Notes: a model not told the origin generated them from the letters alone. A DNA stretch of 64,000 nt from Timema cristinae (GCA_039000515.1 JBCFYV010000001.1:34073604-34137603); one strand, 5' to 3'; positions 1 to 11,878 are shown, counted from the first letter of the stretch. A program made the numbers and translations.

Positions 1-660
1 TTTATAACTGAATTACCTCCTTGACTTTTTTTTTAAGAGCTCACAAGATAATTTAAAAAACAACACTCAATTAAATATTTCTTTAGTTCTAATGAAACTG
101 GATAAGCTAAACGTGATCAAATTCATCAAACTTTAAGAAGTAAGGATGGGGAGGGTTATTTAGAATAATTGCACCCATATTAGCTTGTAAAATGGGTAAA
201 AAATACTCAAAGTTGTATAATTTAATAATTTTTGGAAAACACACTCCAAAGCACCTTATAGATTTCGAGCCACGTGCCACGTGTCGCCTTAGACTGTGTG
301 GCCACCAATATGCGTGTTTAAAACAAACGTGGGAATGTTTACTCAAGTTAAATAGGAGAAAACAACATGTATCAACGGTAAATTGATGATTAATTTGATA
401 GGAGTGGGGATAAATTGGAATATTTTAATAATAAAAAGTGTGTTTGGGTATCTGTGCCCCTGGTCAAATACGCAAGCATATACATCTAGCTATCGATACA
501 TTTGGAAATGGCCTTGACATACATATTGGATTTGTAAATGTTTCATTAAGCGGAGAAAGATACTCCTCTGGATTAATCCTAAGTTACATTTCCACCTTTA
601 ATATGAGGTAAACCTAATGCATTAATATTTTACCACGCGATTACATTTATCGACAAACTT
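1..660. other. AT-rich DNA, no gene seen
   Basis: Unique-looking AT-rich sequence. Two overlapping short ORFs on opposite strands (107-346 and 192-386) have low-complexity translations and no motif. I see no repeat family member until the SINE that begins near 661. Confidence 0.5.
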
Positions 661-917
661 ATCACCACGACTTACTACACGTCCAGGCTATACACACATA
701 TGATAGTTACTCTAATGGGGCAGGGATGAGTAATGATGCATACGAGAGATAATCTACCTGCATTTGTGTGAAGGGAGAGTAGGGAACCATTTAGAAAAAA
801 AAACACCCTCATCTCACCCGAGAGAGATTCGAAACTCGATCTCTCCGTCCTCGGCAGTCTAGCTCAACACGAAACCATAACGCAGAGCGTTATCTAGCTA
901 CACCACCGTGATGGGTT
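661..917 (-). repeat. SINE subfamily A, near full length
   Basis: Read on the minus strand this is a tRNA-like head, a body and the shared tail. The plus strand shows the tail in a decayed form (CACGACTTACTACAC), then the body (AGGGAGAGTAGGGAACCATTTA), the B box as GATTCGAAACTCGATCTC, and the A-box end GTTATCTAGCTACACCACC. The A and B boxes match an internal pol III promoter. It is diverged, so an old insertion. Confidence 0.8.
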
Positions 918-1171
918 ACAGGTTCTATGGTTTTGAAATATAGTTGAAGGTCATTTTTAGCTACTAATTGATATATATCTTCGGATTGACATCATTGCAA
1001 CAAAGTAAATTATATTTGTTTTTATCGCTTAATTTCTAAAAGCAAAACTATATATATATATATATATATATATTTTACAATTGACCAGAATTTAACCAAG
1101 TCGAAGAAATTGAACAAATTACTTCAAAGATGTAACCATGCTGTTCATCAATTAATATATCCTGGAGCCTG
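918..1171. repeat. spacer with (TA)n tract
   Basis: AT-rich spacer between two SINE copies. It contains an uninterrupted TA dinucleotide run at about 1051-1073. Nothing else is recognisable. Confidence 0.6.
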
Positions 1172-1400
1172 ACTGTTTTAGAAACCTAGTCTGTTGGTTA
1201 ATTTGGATTGACAATGATGGTGAGGTTGGGATTTGAATCCTAGCCTGAAGTCATAAATTAGTTTTTTTTTTCTAAGTGTGTTTCCAGTATATCCACGCAA
1301 ATGTGGATACACTTATTATCAATTATATCTACTTATTTACCCCTCCCCTCCATTTGTGTAGATATGTGTATATCCCGGAATAGTAGTAAGACGTGGTGTA
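1172..1400 (+). repeat. SINE subfamily B, diverged
   Basis: The B box appears as GGGATTTGAATCC near 1229. Then come the conserved body words CCACGCAAATGTGGATACAC and the tail TATCCCGGAATAGTAGTAAG followed by ACGTGGTG. Order and strand match the better copies at 25.2 and 36.3 kb. The head is badly decayed. Confidence 0.65.
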
Positions 1401-1469
1401 CATACAAATTTTTAAGCATTATTTTATTTAAAGAGCTATATAGTGTAATTTTTAAACGTGTATTTTTAA

Positions 1470-1525
1470 AGAGGGATGCGAACCTGGAATTGCACTTAAT
1501 CATCACACAACTGAGCTATCTAACT
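1470..1525 (-). repeat. tRNA-like SINE head fragment
   Basis: On the minus strand GTTAGATAGCTCAGTTGTG resembles a pol III A box and CCAGGTTCGCATCCC a B box, spaced as in a tRNA. No cloverleaf is preserved, so this is a tRNA-derived repeat fragment, not a tRNA gene. Confidence 0.5.
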
Positions 1526-2758
1526 TCACATTCATATCAAATAAAATTTAAAATATTTTAATCGACAGGTAGACCAATATTTTCAATGAAAATCTTTACC
1601 CTCGAAAAAGTCTTAGAAATAATAATCGTATTTATTGCCACACTGTTTCAAATTTGTCTTTATTATTATTCTTGTTTTATAACATTTACTTTGCATTTTT
1701 CTACAGATAGAAAGATATTTCCTTCATATGTTAATACATAGGTTTAGTGCATTTATTTTTTTCTCTGGAGTTATAGTACATTGTAATTTAAATACCACAT
1801 AATCAACATTATATTCCCTCTGAAAAATATGTATTGATTAAAAACTAAATACACACAATTTTATAACAGTAAAACAAGTTTTTATTGCAGCAGATGAAAC
1901 GTGAAATATTTTTTAAAATGCTTCGGGATGGTTAAAAAAATACTACCATTAGAAAACAAACAATTTATATGTAACACAACAAATTTCCCGACAAAACATT
2001 GGAGCTGTGTAATCCCAAAAGGCCCAGTTTCACCGTGAATTTTTGCCTTCAAGCTGTAAAACACTTTGCCGTAATTGAGACTGTCATAACAAACACGTTA
2101 ATTGTGTAAAAGTGTATTAAAAAAATTCTACTATATACACAAAGAGTTGAATCAAACATTTTATCTCCTTTTCACAAGCGAAACATTTTGTTGTAATTAC
2201 ATTTAATTTTTGTTGTAAGCTTATGATTACACTAGTATAGAATTTCAAGCCTATAATCCATTGGAGGGCTCAAACTAAAATTAGAAAAATAATAAAACGC
2301 GTAGGTGTGTGAAGAAGGATTAATTTTTCCTAGTAAAAGTATGAAAATAATAATAAATAGAATATATCTCATATATGAATATGTATATATACATATAATA
2401 TCAAGAAAATTATTCACTAATAATAATAATATTATTAATAATAATAATTTCATGTTTTATAGTGCTGTCCAACAGTCATGAGACCCATGACAGGCCAGCA
2501 CTGAAAAGTACACAAGTACCTTACAAGCACATATAATAACGAAATAAAATAAACAATAATAGGTAAATAATAATTGCTAGATAATAATACAAACTGATGA
2601 ACAGTTACAAAAAATAGGATATAATTATTAATGAGAGATAATAAAAATAATAAATAAATAGCTTGATAGTAGTAGTATATTATAATAATATTAATATTAA
2701 CAAAAATAATTATAATTTTTAGTTAACAAACACATATAGACCTCTCTCTCTCTCTCCT

Positions 2759-2794
<36 letters not shown>

Positions 2795-5039
2795 AATATT
2801 TTATATATATATATACAAATGTTTATCTCAATGTTTTATGTTCTTGCTAGATTATACATAAAGGAAAGAGCAGTTACTTGATGACTATGTGTGTGTGTGT
2901 ATGTGTGTGTTTATTTGTTGCGCACTTAAACCTTACATCTATGGGACTTATTAATGGATCTGAGACTCTGAGAACAAATTTGGAAACACTTCCAGCAGGA
3001 CATCTTAATTTATTTGATCGTACCATCCATTTTAATTTTACGGTTTGTTCTAAGTTCAAACTACCATCATAGGCATAATTGTCGATATAAAAGTAACAAA
3101 TTATTTGGTTAAGCCCTACACGTATATTTAAAATTTATTTGTTCAAGAAGGTGGGATAAAAATGAACTCTAGTTAAGGTAAATATTTTTATATTTTTGAT
3201 GTATGAGAAAAAACCTTTTTTACCAAATCAAATAAAAATGTATGCGTTTTATTTAGTTATTTGCGAATAGTAATTTCAAAATTTCTTGAATATTAATTTG
3301 TATCGAGCATTGCGTAATTTAACTAGATATTTTATCTTCATTTAAAAAGTTTTGTTTAGATTTAATTTCTACTCATGACAAATACAAAATGATTATTCAC
3401 TTTAATTTGTCTACAAAATTAAACTAAACGTGTGTAGACCTACTATGTAAATATATTATTTATCTTGTCCGAAAAGGCTTTTTACTATAATAAAGCATTA
3501 AAGTATACAAAACATATCTTAAATAAAAATTAAAGGAAATCAAAGTAATTTGTGTTTATAAATTCAATTTTATCCAGACGAACGAAATTTAATATATCTG
3601 AGAATTATTACTATGACATTAATAGTTTTTAAGCCTGTGTACTGCAGATTTATTGTATTACTTATCAACCTAACCAAACATAACCTTCAATAGATAATCG
3701 CAAGGAAGGTTAGCCTTTCTTTGTAAAAAAAATGTATTTCCTCTCAATTATTACGTAAGAGTGAATAAAAGTTAGAGTGAGTTAAGCTAGTTCTATTTTT
3801 ATGAAATGGATTATAAAATTCTATACGAAAAGGTCAGGTAAAATTGATCATGGCTGAAAACGAGTTTAGACAGGGTCGTTATACATCCGTCCAAAGTTTG
3901 GACATGTAGCTAATTAATAGTAATTGAAATCACCAATTTACCTGGGAACTGTCTCCGTATCAAGATAAAGGGAATGCCAGGTTCTACAGGTGCCAAAACC
4001 TTTTTGCAAATAAACATACATCCCTTTAAAATAAGTTTGTTAAATTTGTTCATGCATTCTATTTCTATCCCAATTTGCCATTGATAGATAGGTTTAATTG
4101 GCAGTGACGAAGCGTGGTGATAATTTTTGGATAAGTTGAGTCATGAACACTCGAAAGGGGAAACACTTAACGATGTCGAAAATAGGATTTTTATGAAGTT
4201 ATATAATGCAGTACTTGAACACTACTATTATTTTTTATTTTTTATTTAATGTAGCAGGAGTGAATATTTTTAATCATTAAACATGGTCTAGCTAAGCAAA
4301 ATGTGCTTATCGGCTGTTGCCTCAACATAAATGTCATATACACATGTAATAGTGTAAATATGTAATAAATACATTTAATTCCTTTAAAGTCTATTCTTAA
4401 AACTAATATAATTATAATACTTAATTTAGTTCCTTAAATCTATTAAATTTTATATTTTATTTAATACTTGAAAATATATCTCGAGTCCGTTTCATAGCTT
4501 TTTTTTGTCATATTAGTCATTCTAGTATTATTATTTCATTAAGTCTATGAGCCAGTTAGCAATTTTTTTATTCCTCTTTTAACGTTTGATATTTTATCTA
4601 TTTCCAAAAGGGTATCCGGTATCATGTTAAAAAAATGTTGGTATTATTATTTTCATGTGTTTTTTTCCGTATTTATTTATACATAAAGGTATTTTGTACC
4701 GTCGTTTTCTGGTGTTGTGACTAATTAGCCTGTCTTAATTTATATAGTAGTACTAAACTATTATTTTATAGTTATACATGTTTTCTACTGTCAATGGTTT
4801 CCACTCCTTATTCATGACTTCGGTACTTTTGTTTTTTTCACTCATTATTCTTAAGAACTTTAACTTGAATACTTCTTAGTTGATTTAAAAATAGATCACT
4901 TGTCTTTCCCCACGAGTTAGGTAATACCATAGCTTAGATGTGATTCGACTAGCGCATAACACACTATTTTTATGATATCAAATGTAAACATATTGTTCTA
5001 GAATACATATATTAACCATTCCCGCTCCATTTCCCATTA
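1526..5039. other. AT-rich DNA with microsatellites, no gene seen
   Basis: Contains (TC)n then (TA)n at about 2740-2790 and a (TG)n tract near 2887-2912. ORFs at 1882-2064, 2232-2453 and 2874-3072 are short, partly over microsatellite, and lack motifs. No TIRs or SINE words are visible over most of this stretch. Confidence 0.5.
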
Positions 5040-6500
5040 TCATATGTATATGTGAGTATTCCATTTCATATGAGGATCAATCATTAGCCCAAAATAGTTA
5101 TATGTCTCAACTTGCGTAAATGTTAAACAATTATACAGTTTATATTTTGTAAAAAATTTAAGCAATGACCTTTTATATATAATTTGTACTGTATAACATG
5201 TGGAAGTCTGATATGCATTGTTTGCGCTTTTTTTAATGTTAATCATTAATTTACTATCGTGAGTCCAGTTTTGTATCCTATTAAAGTCTTCCTGCAACAT
5301 TTGTTTAGCTTTATCTACATTTTTATGCACCGCATACAGCATTGTGTCGTCAGCATACATAAATATACCGCAGTTCTGTATACAGTTTGACATTATTCTT
5401 GTATAGATTAAGATAGTATTGGCCCAAGAATAGAGCCTTGTGCACAGAGGTACTCCAATATTTGTACCCAATTCTTCACTTTCTATATTATTTATTCTAA
5501 TTATTATTTTACTATTTGTTAGGTAATATTTAAACCATTAATACTAATTTTATAAAGTGATTCTAATAAAATATCTCTATCCAACATATCAAACGCTTTC
5601 GACATGTCTATAAACGCTATAGCTATGTGTTTGGGCTCGTTTAATTTCTCTAGCATTTAATTAGTAAAAGTGTGTAAGTGTATTTCCGTTCCTTTGTTTT
5701 TTTGGAATCCGTATTGTCTTTGGTTAATTATTTTATATTTATCTAAATAATTTATCAAGTAGTTGACAATGTATATTTGCATAATTTGTCTAAAACTGGT
5801 AGAATTGCTATAGGTCTGTAATCTAAGTGCTTCCCTTTTTACAAATTGGTCTAATATATTAGATTTTAAGTTTTTGCGGGATTACATTCTGCTGTATGCT
5901 TAAATTTATTAGTTTAATTTTGTTATTAACGGAGTAATTTGGCTGTTGACTGTTTTCAAGTCTTTAATTCTGATTTTATCTATTCACTGGCTTTTATTTA
6001 AATATAATTTATCAATAATGTATTTTATTTTGGAACATGTATCCCTATGTATACACATACTTTGAATTTGATAGTCGTTTGGATTATTCGTTTTGTCTAG
6101 TTGCATATTGCAAGTATGATGTAGTTGTGTGACGTGGTTTTTGAATCTTTCACAAACATTATTTGCAATATTTTCAATTTTCTCAATTTTGCCTAAATGT
6201 TTATTTATTACTTCATCAATTGTCATTTTACTTTTTCTACCCAGAAATTCTTATTTTATATAATGTTTTCTAAATATTACTACTCACTTTTTTAATTCAG
6301 TTTGAAAATATAATTTTTTTTCCTAAAAATTAATTTATTGAAAAGTTTCTTTTTCTTTGGTACTCTATTTTATTGGAATTAGCAGATGGGCAACTTTTTT
6401 GCTTCCTAAATATTTTATTTTTGTGGTGCTTTCTCTGACCAAATCAGGGTTATCAATTTCTTTTGTGTGCGATTTCCAACAGGATTATATTTATACTTGG
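5040..6500 (-). mobile_element. non-LTR retrotransposon (LINE) reverse transcriptase remnant
   Basis: The minus strand encodes a broken reverse transcriptase. Reading 5' to 3' (6500 down to 5040) there is a basic pre-RT linker (KLFNKL..NFW), then IIDKLYLNKSQ.IDKIRIKDLK, IINQRQYGFQKNKGTE, FIDMSKAFDMLDRDILLESL, and FMYADDTMLYAVHKNVDKA. These match the fingers and palm motifs of LINE RTs. YADD carries the catalytic aspartates, and QYGFQKNKGTE and DMSKAFD are the standard upstream blocks. Longest open pieces are 143 codons (5040-5471) and 80 codons (5984-6226); frameshifts and stops separate them. No endonuclease and no 3' tail is joined to it. The clade is uncertain. Confidence 0.85.
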
Positions 6501-6574
6501 AGCTATCATAAATGCCATTAAATATCTCAGCAATTTTTGCATATAATGATTCAACATTTTCTTGATTTTGTAAC

Positions 6575-6610
6575 TATACTACTACTACTACTACTAATAA
6601 TAATAACAGT
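6575..6610. repeat. trinucleotide microsatellite
   Basis: A short ACT/AAT trinucleotide run lies between the LINE remnant and the small minus-strand ORF at 6641-6793. Confidence 0.7.
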
Positions 6611-6640
6611 TAAATTATCTTTTTATTTATTTAATTTTAG

Positions 6641-6793
6641 CTATACCATTTGTGAAATAACTAGTTTTGGTTTTACTGTTTTACCTTTCAAATGCACTTT
6701 TTGTTCAAAAGATAAAGCCTTAGTAAAATTATTTAACAAAAAGTCAACTGAATCAAAAGAGTCACTGTCGATGTCTACAGCGTCCCCCATCAT
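6641..6793 (-). CDS. small ORF, unknown function
   Basis: An ATG-started minus-strand frame of 50 codons beginning MMGDAVDIDSDSFDS and ending LVISQMV. It has an acidic, serine-rich N-terminus and a basic second half, unlike the low-complexity translations nearby. The last codons read ATG GTATAG, so a splice donor (ATG/gtatag) could end a first coding exon here. It lies about 140 bp upstream of the LINE remnant on the same strand, so it could also be the decayed start of a retrotransposon ORF. I do not recognise the protein. Confidence 0.2.
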   Translation of the reverse strand: MMGDAVDIDSDSFDSVDFLLNNFTKALSFEQKVHLKGKTVKPKLVISQMV

Positions 6794-6954
6794 TTTTGTA
6801 CTAAATCATAAGACATTAATGATATTTATTATAATATAAAATTTAAAACAACTAAATAAAATATTAAAATCCAAGTCACAATCACAATCCCAAAACTAAA
6901 CAAACCTACACTGAAATAAATCTTTAAAACACAATCTGTATGTTCATAATGTAG

Positions 6955-7145
6955 CACTCACGAGTCGGGGATAGCCGGCTTACTGGCCGCCTTCAGTGGC
7001 TGTGGTGAATAGTTGCGCGCGCATTTACCTCCATATCTCCACTCAGGCCCAATTCTCCTGGAACCTTAGGCGGAAAGGTGTCAGCTTATATTGCCAAAAG
7101 GAGATGACACATTCGCTTCGCGTGCTTGCTAGCATGTCACTACGC
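6955..7145. other. GC-richer island of unknown identity
   Basis: This stretch is clearly richer in G and C than its flanks, with words such as GATAGCCGGCTTACTGGCC and GTTGCGCGCGCATTTACC. No frame is open across it, and no TIR or SINE box is seen. It may be the edge of a transposon not otherwise represented here. Confidence 0.3.
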
Positions 7146-7269
7146 TTTAAAATATGACGATTAAAATTAAAATCTGACACCTGTTTTATTTAAAGGGATG
7201 TTTTCTCTCCTTTTCCAAATCTTTTTGTATAGCTGAGCTTAGCCTTCCAACTCTTACACCTCGCTACTG

Positions 7270-8110
7270 CCCATTAGTTAGGCCCTGTTTAGTATTTATG
7301 TGTTCCAAAAGTATTGGGGAAGAGAAACAACAGATGACAGATGCTCATCGAATTTTGCCAACGAAATGACTTTTTGGTGGGAAAACACCTGGTTCAAGAA
7401 ACGGAAGACTAAATTGTACACATATAAGTCCCCAGGATACATCAGAAGATACCAATCAGACTACATTCTTGTCAATCAGAGGCTTATAAGTTGAATAAAT
7501 GATGCAAAGAGGCTGCTAGGTGCCAACATCGATTCGGAGCACAACCTGCTGGTACATTGAAATGAGATTGAAGATGAAGTGAGTTAAAACCAGGGTGGGA
7601 CTAGAAATATTAAGAATCAAAAGTGACAATGTGAGAAATTCAATAGAACAAGAAGAGAATATAAGTGCGGAAGGGATGTGGAATAGTTTTAAGAATAGTT
7701 TTCTGAAGATGTTAAGTGACAATTTTGTAAAATTGAAAAGGACTGCACGAAAGCCCTGGTAACAACAGAAATGCTTCAGAAAATGGAAGAAAGAAGGAAA
7801 TGCTAAAAATTCAACAAAGAGGAATATATGAGGCTAATCAAAGATTTAAGGAAAGAAACAAAGCGAGTAAATACCATATAATGAATAAATGCAATGAGAT
7901 TATCGAACTGCAAAGAAAAGAAAGGTATGACCTCATGTACCAGAAAACAAAGGAATTGATCTGGAACGAAAACAAAAGTGTGCGTATAGTATAAAACCTC
8001 AAAGGTCAAATGGTGAAGGATCACAAAAAGGTTATTATAATTTGAGAATGATATATAGAAAAACTGTAAAACAAAGAAAATAGACCAATGTTGATTTTGG
8101 TTCATATGAA
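7270..8110 (+). mobile_element. LINE endonuclease / linker remnant
   Basis: The plus strand keeps the C-terminal part of an apurinic-like endonuclease: NTWFKKRKTKLYTYKSPG at about 7387-7440, DYILVNQRL at 7459-7485, and DAKRLLGANIDSEHNLLV at 7500-7553. The SDH-like catalytic motif appears as SEHN. Beyond it is the linker with KKDCTKALVTTEMLQKMEERRK and ELQRKERYDLMYQKTKEL, typical of the region between endonuclease and RT. Several stops and frameshifts break it. It ends just before a SINE at 8126, and no RT follows. It is on the opposite strand to the RT remnant at 5.0-6.5 kb, so the two are separate insertions or were rearranged. Confidence 0.8.
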
Positions 8111-8125
8111 CAAGATAGATATACC

Positions 8126-8370
8126 CACTTTGGTGGCCGTATGGCCTAAGGAGTCACTCTCGCAATATACTGGCTAGACTGTCGAAGATGGGAATATCAG
8201 GACTAAAATCCCGAGAGGATGTAAAAAGGGTGGTTTTCCCTAAGTGGTTTTCCACTATACTTCCACTCAAGTGTGGGCTTAATCCTTATTTTCCCTTAAA
8301 CTATTAGTGTAATTAGTATATATGCACGCAGCCCAAACGATTAGTGAGACGTGGTGCTAGAAAAAAAACT
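8126..8370 (+). repeat. SINE subfamily B
   Basis: Head TTTGGTGGCCGTATGGCCTA, body AGTGGTTTTCCACTATAC, and a degraded tail CCCAAACGATTAGTGAGACG then TGGTGCTA and an A-rich end. It abuts the 3' edge of the LINE remnant. Confidence 0.85.
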
Positions 8371-9309
8371 AAACTATATTTAAAATTTTTGTTAAGGGTT
8401 AAATAACAGGCCTTATAATTATTTGTCTTAGTAAACATAAATTTTCAAGGTCCCCTTTTAAAAACACATTTAAAATGAAACTTTACATCAAAGAGGCTTG
8501 TAATAAATTTCAAGAATAAACCAGAGCCGAGACCAATAAATCTCTGGTCCGTCTGCCAATTAAGCTTAGTAATCTTGGGTTCACTTCTTGACACGGGTGA
8601 TAAACACCCCATTGTTGAAGAGCAATTTTCACAGTGATGAATTTACGACCAAGGGACTAGGTGTTGTTATGTTCTGGTGACAACTTAGTTTGTGGCTGAT
8701 TCATTCAGTTCAGAATATGGCCGTAAAATATGAGGTTAAAAGAAACACACTGACGCATCTACTCTTATTTATAAATGTTAATAAACATTTATTTATAAAT
8801 AATTTAGCAGGAAGCTCACATTTCGAATTGCATCAACGGAAATTAAAATGTTTTAGACTGTTGCAAAATATATCGTTAAAGCTAGTGTCGTGTCAGTTCC
8901 ATAATTTTACCAGTCCCTGTTGTATTTTTTTTTCTCGGTTTGATCATCTATTTATTCCCACAAACTCATATAATAACCCATTTTATAGCTGACTAGCCGG
9001 AATTTAGAAACAAAGGGTTCGTTTTTCCATATAGAGTATTGATGTGTCATTGTATTCACATTCTTCGACCGACACAGTTACATAGGAATCAGTTTAAAAG
9101 TTTTTTTTAAATATCTAAATTTTTTAAACATTTTTTGTTTTATTTATTTTTTAATAGGGTAAAACGTTTTCTCTAATGTTCACTACACTGTTTTCTAAAG
9201 AAGACAACAGAAAACTGCACCTTGATGAGACGTCTATTTCGAGCTGTATTACCTTTATAATTCACGCGTACCATAATTACAGAATAAACTACACCCGTTA
9301 GAAGGTATA
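8371..9309. other. AT-rich DNA, no gene seen
   Basis: The 100-codon frame at 8690-8992 translates to a leucine- and asparagine-rich chain without motif and is judged chance. No repeat family member is recognised. Confidence 0.45.
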
Positions 9310-9311
9310 TA

Positions 9312-9540
9312 CAGTAGCCCCATGGCCTCTTTGGTGCTGAGAGCTCACAGCTGACTTCTGACAGTCAAAATTTAGGCATATACATAAATTTTGATGTCAA
9401 AAGTGACAGCTGCTAAACACATGTTTTTGCAGATCATCTGGCTCGGCGTAAGGATACGTAATTTGGTCTGGTAACTTTTTAAGCTGTCAGCTGTCAGCTG
9501 TGAGCTGTCAGTCAGCACCAAAGAAGCCATGGGGCTACTG
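9312..9540. mobile_element. 229-bp palindromic MITE, CAGT ends, TA target site
   Basis: Terminal inverted repeats read CAGTAGCCCCATGGCCTCTT and TGGTGCTGA on the left; the right end is their complement with one change (TCAGCACCAAAGAAGCCATG then GGGCTACTG). Both ends are flanked by TA (9310-9311 and 9541-9542). Inner arms carry several CAGCTGTCAGCTGT-type repeats and pair over much of the element. CAGT ends with TA duplication fit the Tc1/mariner/pogo superfamily. There is no coding capacity. Confidence 0.85.
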
Positions 9541-9549
9541 TAACTAGGG

Positions 9550-10076
9550 CAGAGATCGCCAACCCGTGGCCCACGTACCAGTTACGGCCCACGGTAACAT
9601 TTAATGCAGTCCACTGACTCATGAAAATTATAAAATTATTTAAAGAGAAAATAATGACAAATAAAGATATATATATATGCTGTATATATTTTATATAATC
9701 AAACAATAAAATTAATACGTATTTTACTTTAGTTTATAAAAGATTTTGGCTTTTTACGTGAAGAAAAGTATTTTGATTTTTTTCAAATGCACTTTGAACC
9801 AGCAAATAACAACACAAGTAGACAAGACCAATCACACTACCTCCTGCTACGACAAGTCTAAAAATAGGGGTAAACAATAGAGAACACACTTCACGATAAA
9901 TCTGGAATTTCACCTGTCAGAAACAGGTTTGATCCCTAGTGTGAGTATAATAATGAACTTATAAGAATAATTTAATATGGATTCACCCCTAATATGGTCG
10001 GTACAGTGTTGTGGCCCGCGAGCCAACTAGAGACAGAGGTTTTGGCCCTTGGACATAAAAAGGTCAATAATCCTTT
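9550..10076. mobile_element. probable hAT-like non-autonomous element
   Basis: The left end CAGAGATCGCCAACCCGTGG then CCCAC resembles the CAGNGGTNNCCAACC ends of hAT elements. Near the right end GTGTTGTGGCCCGCGAGCC is the inverted GC-rich word typical of the same group. The element is bounded by TAACTAGGG at 9541-9549 and 10076-10084, consistent with an 8-bp hAT target duplication (AACTAGGG). The right terminus (revcomp AAAGGATTATTGACC) matches the left only loosely, so exact ends are uncertain. Confidence 0.55.
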
Positions 10077-10172
10077 AACTAGGGTCACTAATCTTTACCA
10101 CTGAACTGCATGAAATCGTGAAGTAAGGCCTAACCCCCTTAGTTGGGCCAAGGCCAGACTTATGACATTTAA

Positions 10173-10566
10173 GGTGGGAGTGTGAATGACTCGAGAAAAG
10201 GTCAGCGTATATGATGTTTTTATATCAATACATTTTTTCTGTTCCAAATAGATCAAATATTTCTACAGTAGAAACATAATTTAATTTCCTTCACATGGTA
10301 ACCTCAACATTTCTTGAATATCTGTCAAGGTGTCCTGGAATTTAATGAAACTTTTTCTCTTCATTTAAAACGTTTGTCATCTAATGCCGCTATGCTCATG
10401 ACAGACATTCAACAACTGTTGATATTACTATGTGAAGAAAATTACATTTTATGTTTCTACAATAGCAACTTTTCATTTATTTTGGCAAATAAAAATATAC
10501 CGCTATAAAAACTGTAAAATCAAAACAAAATCACTGACCTTTCCTTGCGTCCCCTTCACTTCCACT
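10173..10566. mobile_element. palindromic TTAA MITE (about 390 bp), complete copy
   Basis: Both ends are flanked by TTAA (10169-10172 and 10567-10570). Left end GGTGGGAGTGTGAATGACTC; right end, complemented, AGTGGAAGTGAAGGGGACGC. The two halves are inverted copies of each other: CTACAGTAGAAACATAATTT with CTTCACATGGTAACCTCAAC on the left pair with ATGTTTCTACAATAGC and GTTGATATTACTATGTGAAG on the right. TTAA duplication suggests piggyBac-type mobilisation (inference). The two short ORFs over its right half (10314-10508, 10432-10665) are chance frames. Confidence 0.85.
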
Positions 10567-10599
10567 TTAACAGCAACTTTACTTAAGTTGTTTGAAAAC

Positions 10600-10667
10600 T
10601 TAGCTCTGCAGCAGCGTATCTGTCTACAGATAAAAGGGTCTTGGTTCGATTCCAAGCACGGCTGAAA
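10600..10667 (+). repeat. tRNA-like SINE head
   Basis: A box-like TTAGCTCTGCAGCAGCG and B box TTGGTTCGATTCC at tRNA spacing, followed by AAGCACGGCTGAAATATT. A diverged relative lies at 24.9 kb with the same layout and the same GAAATATT/AAATATTT exit. It does not fold as a complete tRNA. Confidence 0.6.
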
Positions 10668-10670
10668 TAT

Positions 10671-11360
10671 TTATCATTGATTAAATATGCGTTTAGCTTT
10701 TCACAGTGGTGAATAAATGGGTGTGGGTTAAATGTTATGTCTGTTCTAGATTAAAGTTAGTTAATAAATCTTGTGGTTATATAATTAATAGGTCTAGAGA
10801 ATACACGTTAAATACCTTAAATAAATGAAAATTAAAAATTATACAATAACATCCTTAAGAAAGTAATCACTCAGAACTGTTTGTGATGGTTTTCATAGTA
10901 TTTATCTTGTGCAGCGTTGCATTTCAAGTTGCAAGCTTGGCAAGATTTATTCTTACATCTATTTACTTTTTTTTTTATAGCGGAAATGAATATTACGTTT
11001 CAGATCTAACTAGATATGTAAGTTACCTAACCAAACCTAACAAAATATCATGTTTTATAGAAAAATCTAATACCTATAGTAATAAAAATGTACAATAAAC
11101 ACTTTTGTTTTTTCATTATGCAGTTCAGTGTAAGAGTAGAACCCAAGCCTTGACCTGGACTTTTTATTTCACAATTCCTGGTTAGGGGATTACAGAAAAC
11201 GGATTAGTTTCTTTGCAATTCGTGTTTACCATAAGTCAAGTAGTATCCGGGGAGTGGGGGTTAATGGGCTATTAGAGTCAATCTCCCCCAATAAACAATA
11301 ATGTGACAGTCTTTATAAACTGGCTTCGTGGTGCAGTGGTCAATGCACCTGACTATGTAC
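10671..11360. other. AT-rich DNA, no gene seen
   Basis: Ordinary AT-rich sequence with a short ORF (10883-11098) that is hydrophobic at the start but has no supporting features. Confidence 0.4.
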
Positions 11361-11365
11361 CTAGG

Positions 11366-11426
11366 TACATATATATACATATATATACATATATACATAT
11401 ATACATATATATATATATACATACAT

Positions 11427-11468
<42 letters not shown>
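11366..11468. repeat. (TA)n / (CATATA)n microsatellite
   Basis: Alternating TA and CATATA units, self-complementary and able to extrude a cruciform. ORFs reading through it on both strands (YIYIYI-type) are artefacts of the repeat. Confidence 0.9.
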
Positions 11469-11472
<4 letters not shown>

Positions 11473-11642
11473 CTATAAAATTCATCTGGAACCATTCGCA
11501 TCCAATTAAAATAGTCATCGTTGAAAGACGCGTCGAATTAACTTTCCGTTTCAAAAGAAAATGTCTAAAATGTCAGTAGACGTAATCTCACCCATTATAA
11601 ACTAATAAGAGTAATTATATTTATAACTTAGTTTTGTTTTCC

Positions 11643-11878
11643 TCCACGTCTCTCACTACCCATCCAGGTTGAACGTTTTCAACTCTACTAATGAGATAGG
11701 AGGAATGTTTTTTAGAGAATTTACCTGCATTTTCATGTAAAGATAGTGGGAAACAATTTAGTAAAATATAATCCCACCCATAGTTCACGGCTTTGATTTG
11801 AACCCCGGCCTCCCCATCACCGGTGAACCAGACTAGATGAGCGTGACATTTATTCCGAGTGCCCACCATTGTGGGTAA
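11643..11878 (-). repeat. SINE subfamily B
   Basis: Minus-strand copy. The plus strand shows decayed tail CACGTCTCTCACTACCCATC, body GTGGGAAACAATTTAGTAAA, the B box complement TTTGATTTGAACCCCGGCC, and head complement ending GTGCCCACCATTGTGG. The 99-codon frame over it (11621-11920, minus) is a chance frame. Confidence 0.75.

Noticed and set aside
5040..8110. One LINE spanning RT (5.0-6.5 kb) and endonuclease (7.3-8.1 kb)
   Set aside because: The pieces are on opposite strands and the linker near each differs, so they are treated as separate remnants.
8690..8992. 100-codon ORF
   Set aside because: Composition of translated AT-rich DNA; no motif, no homologous copy.
11261..11554. ORFs across the TA/CATATA tract
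   Set aside because: YIYIYI translations of a microsatellite.
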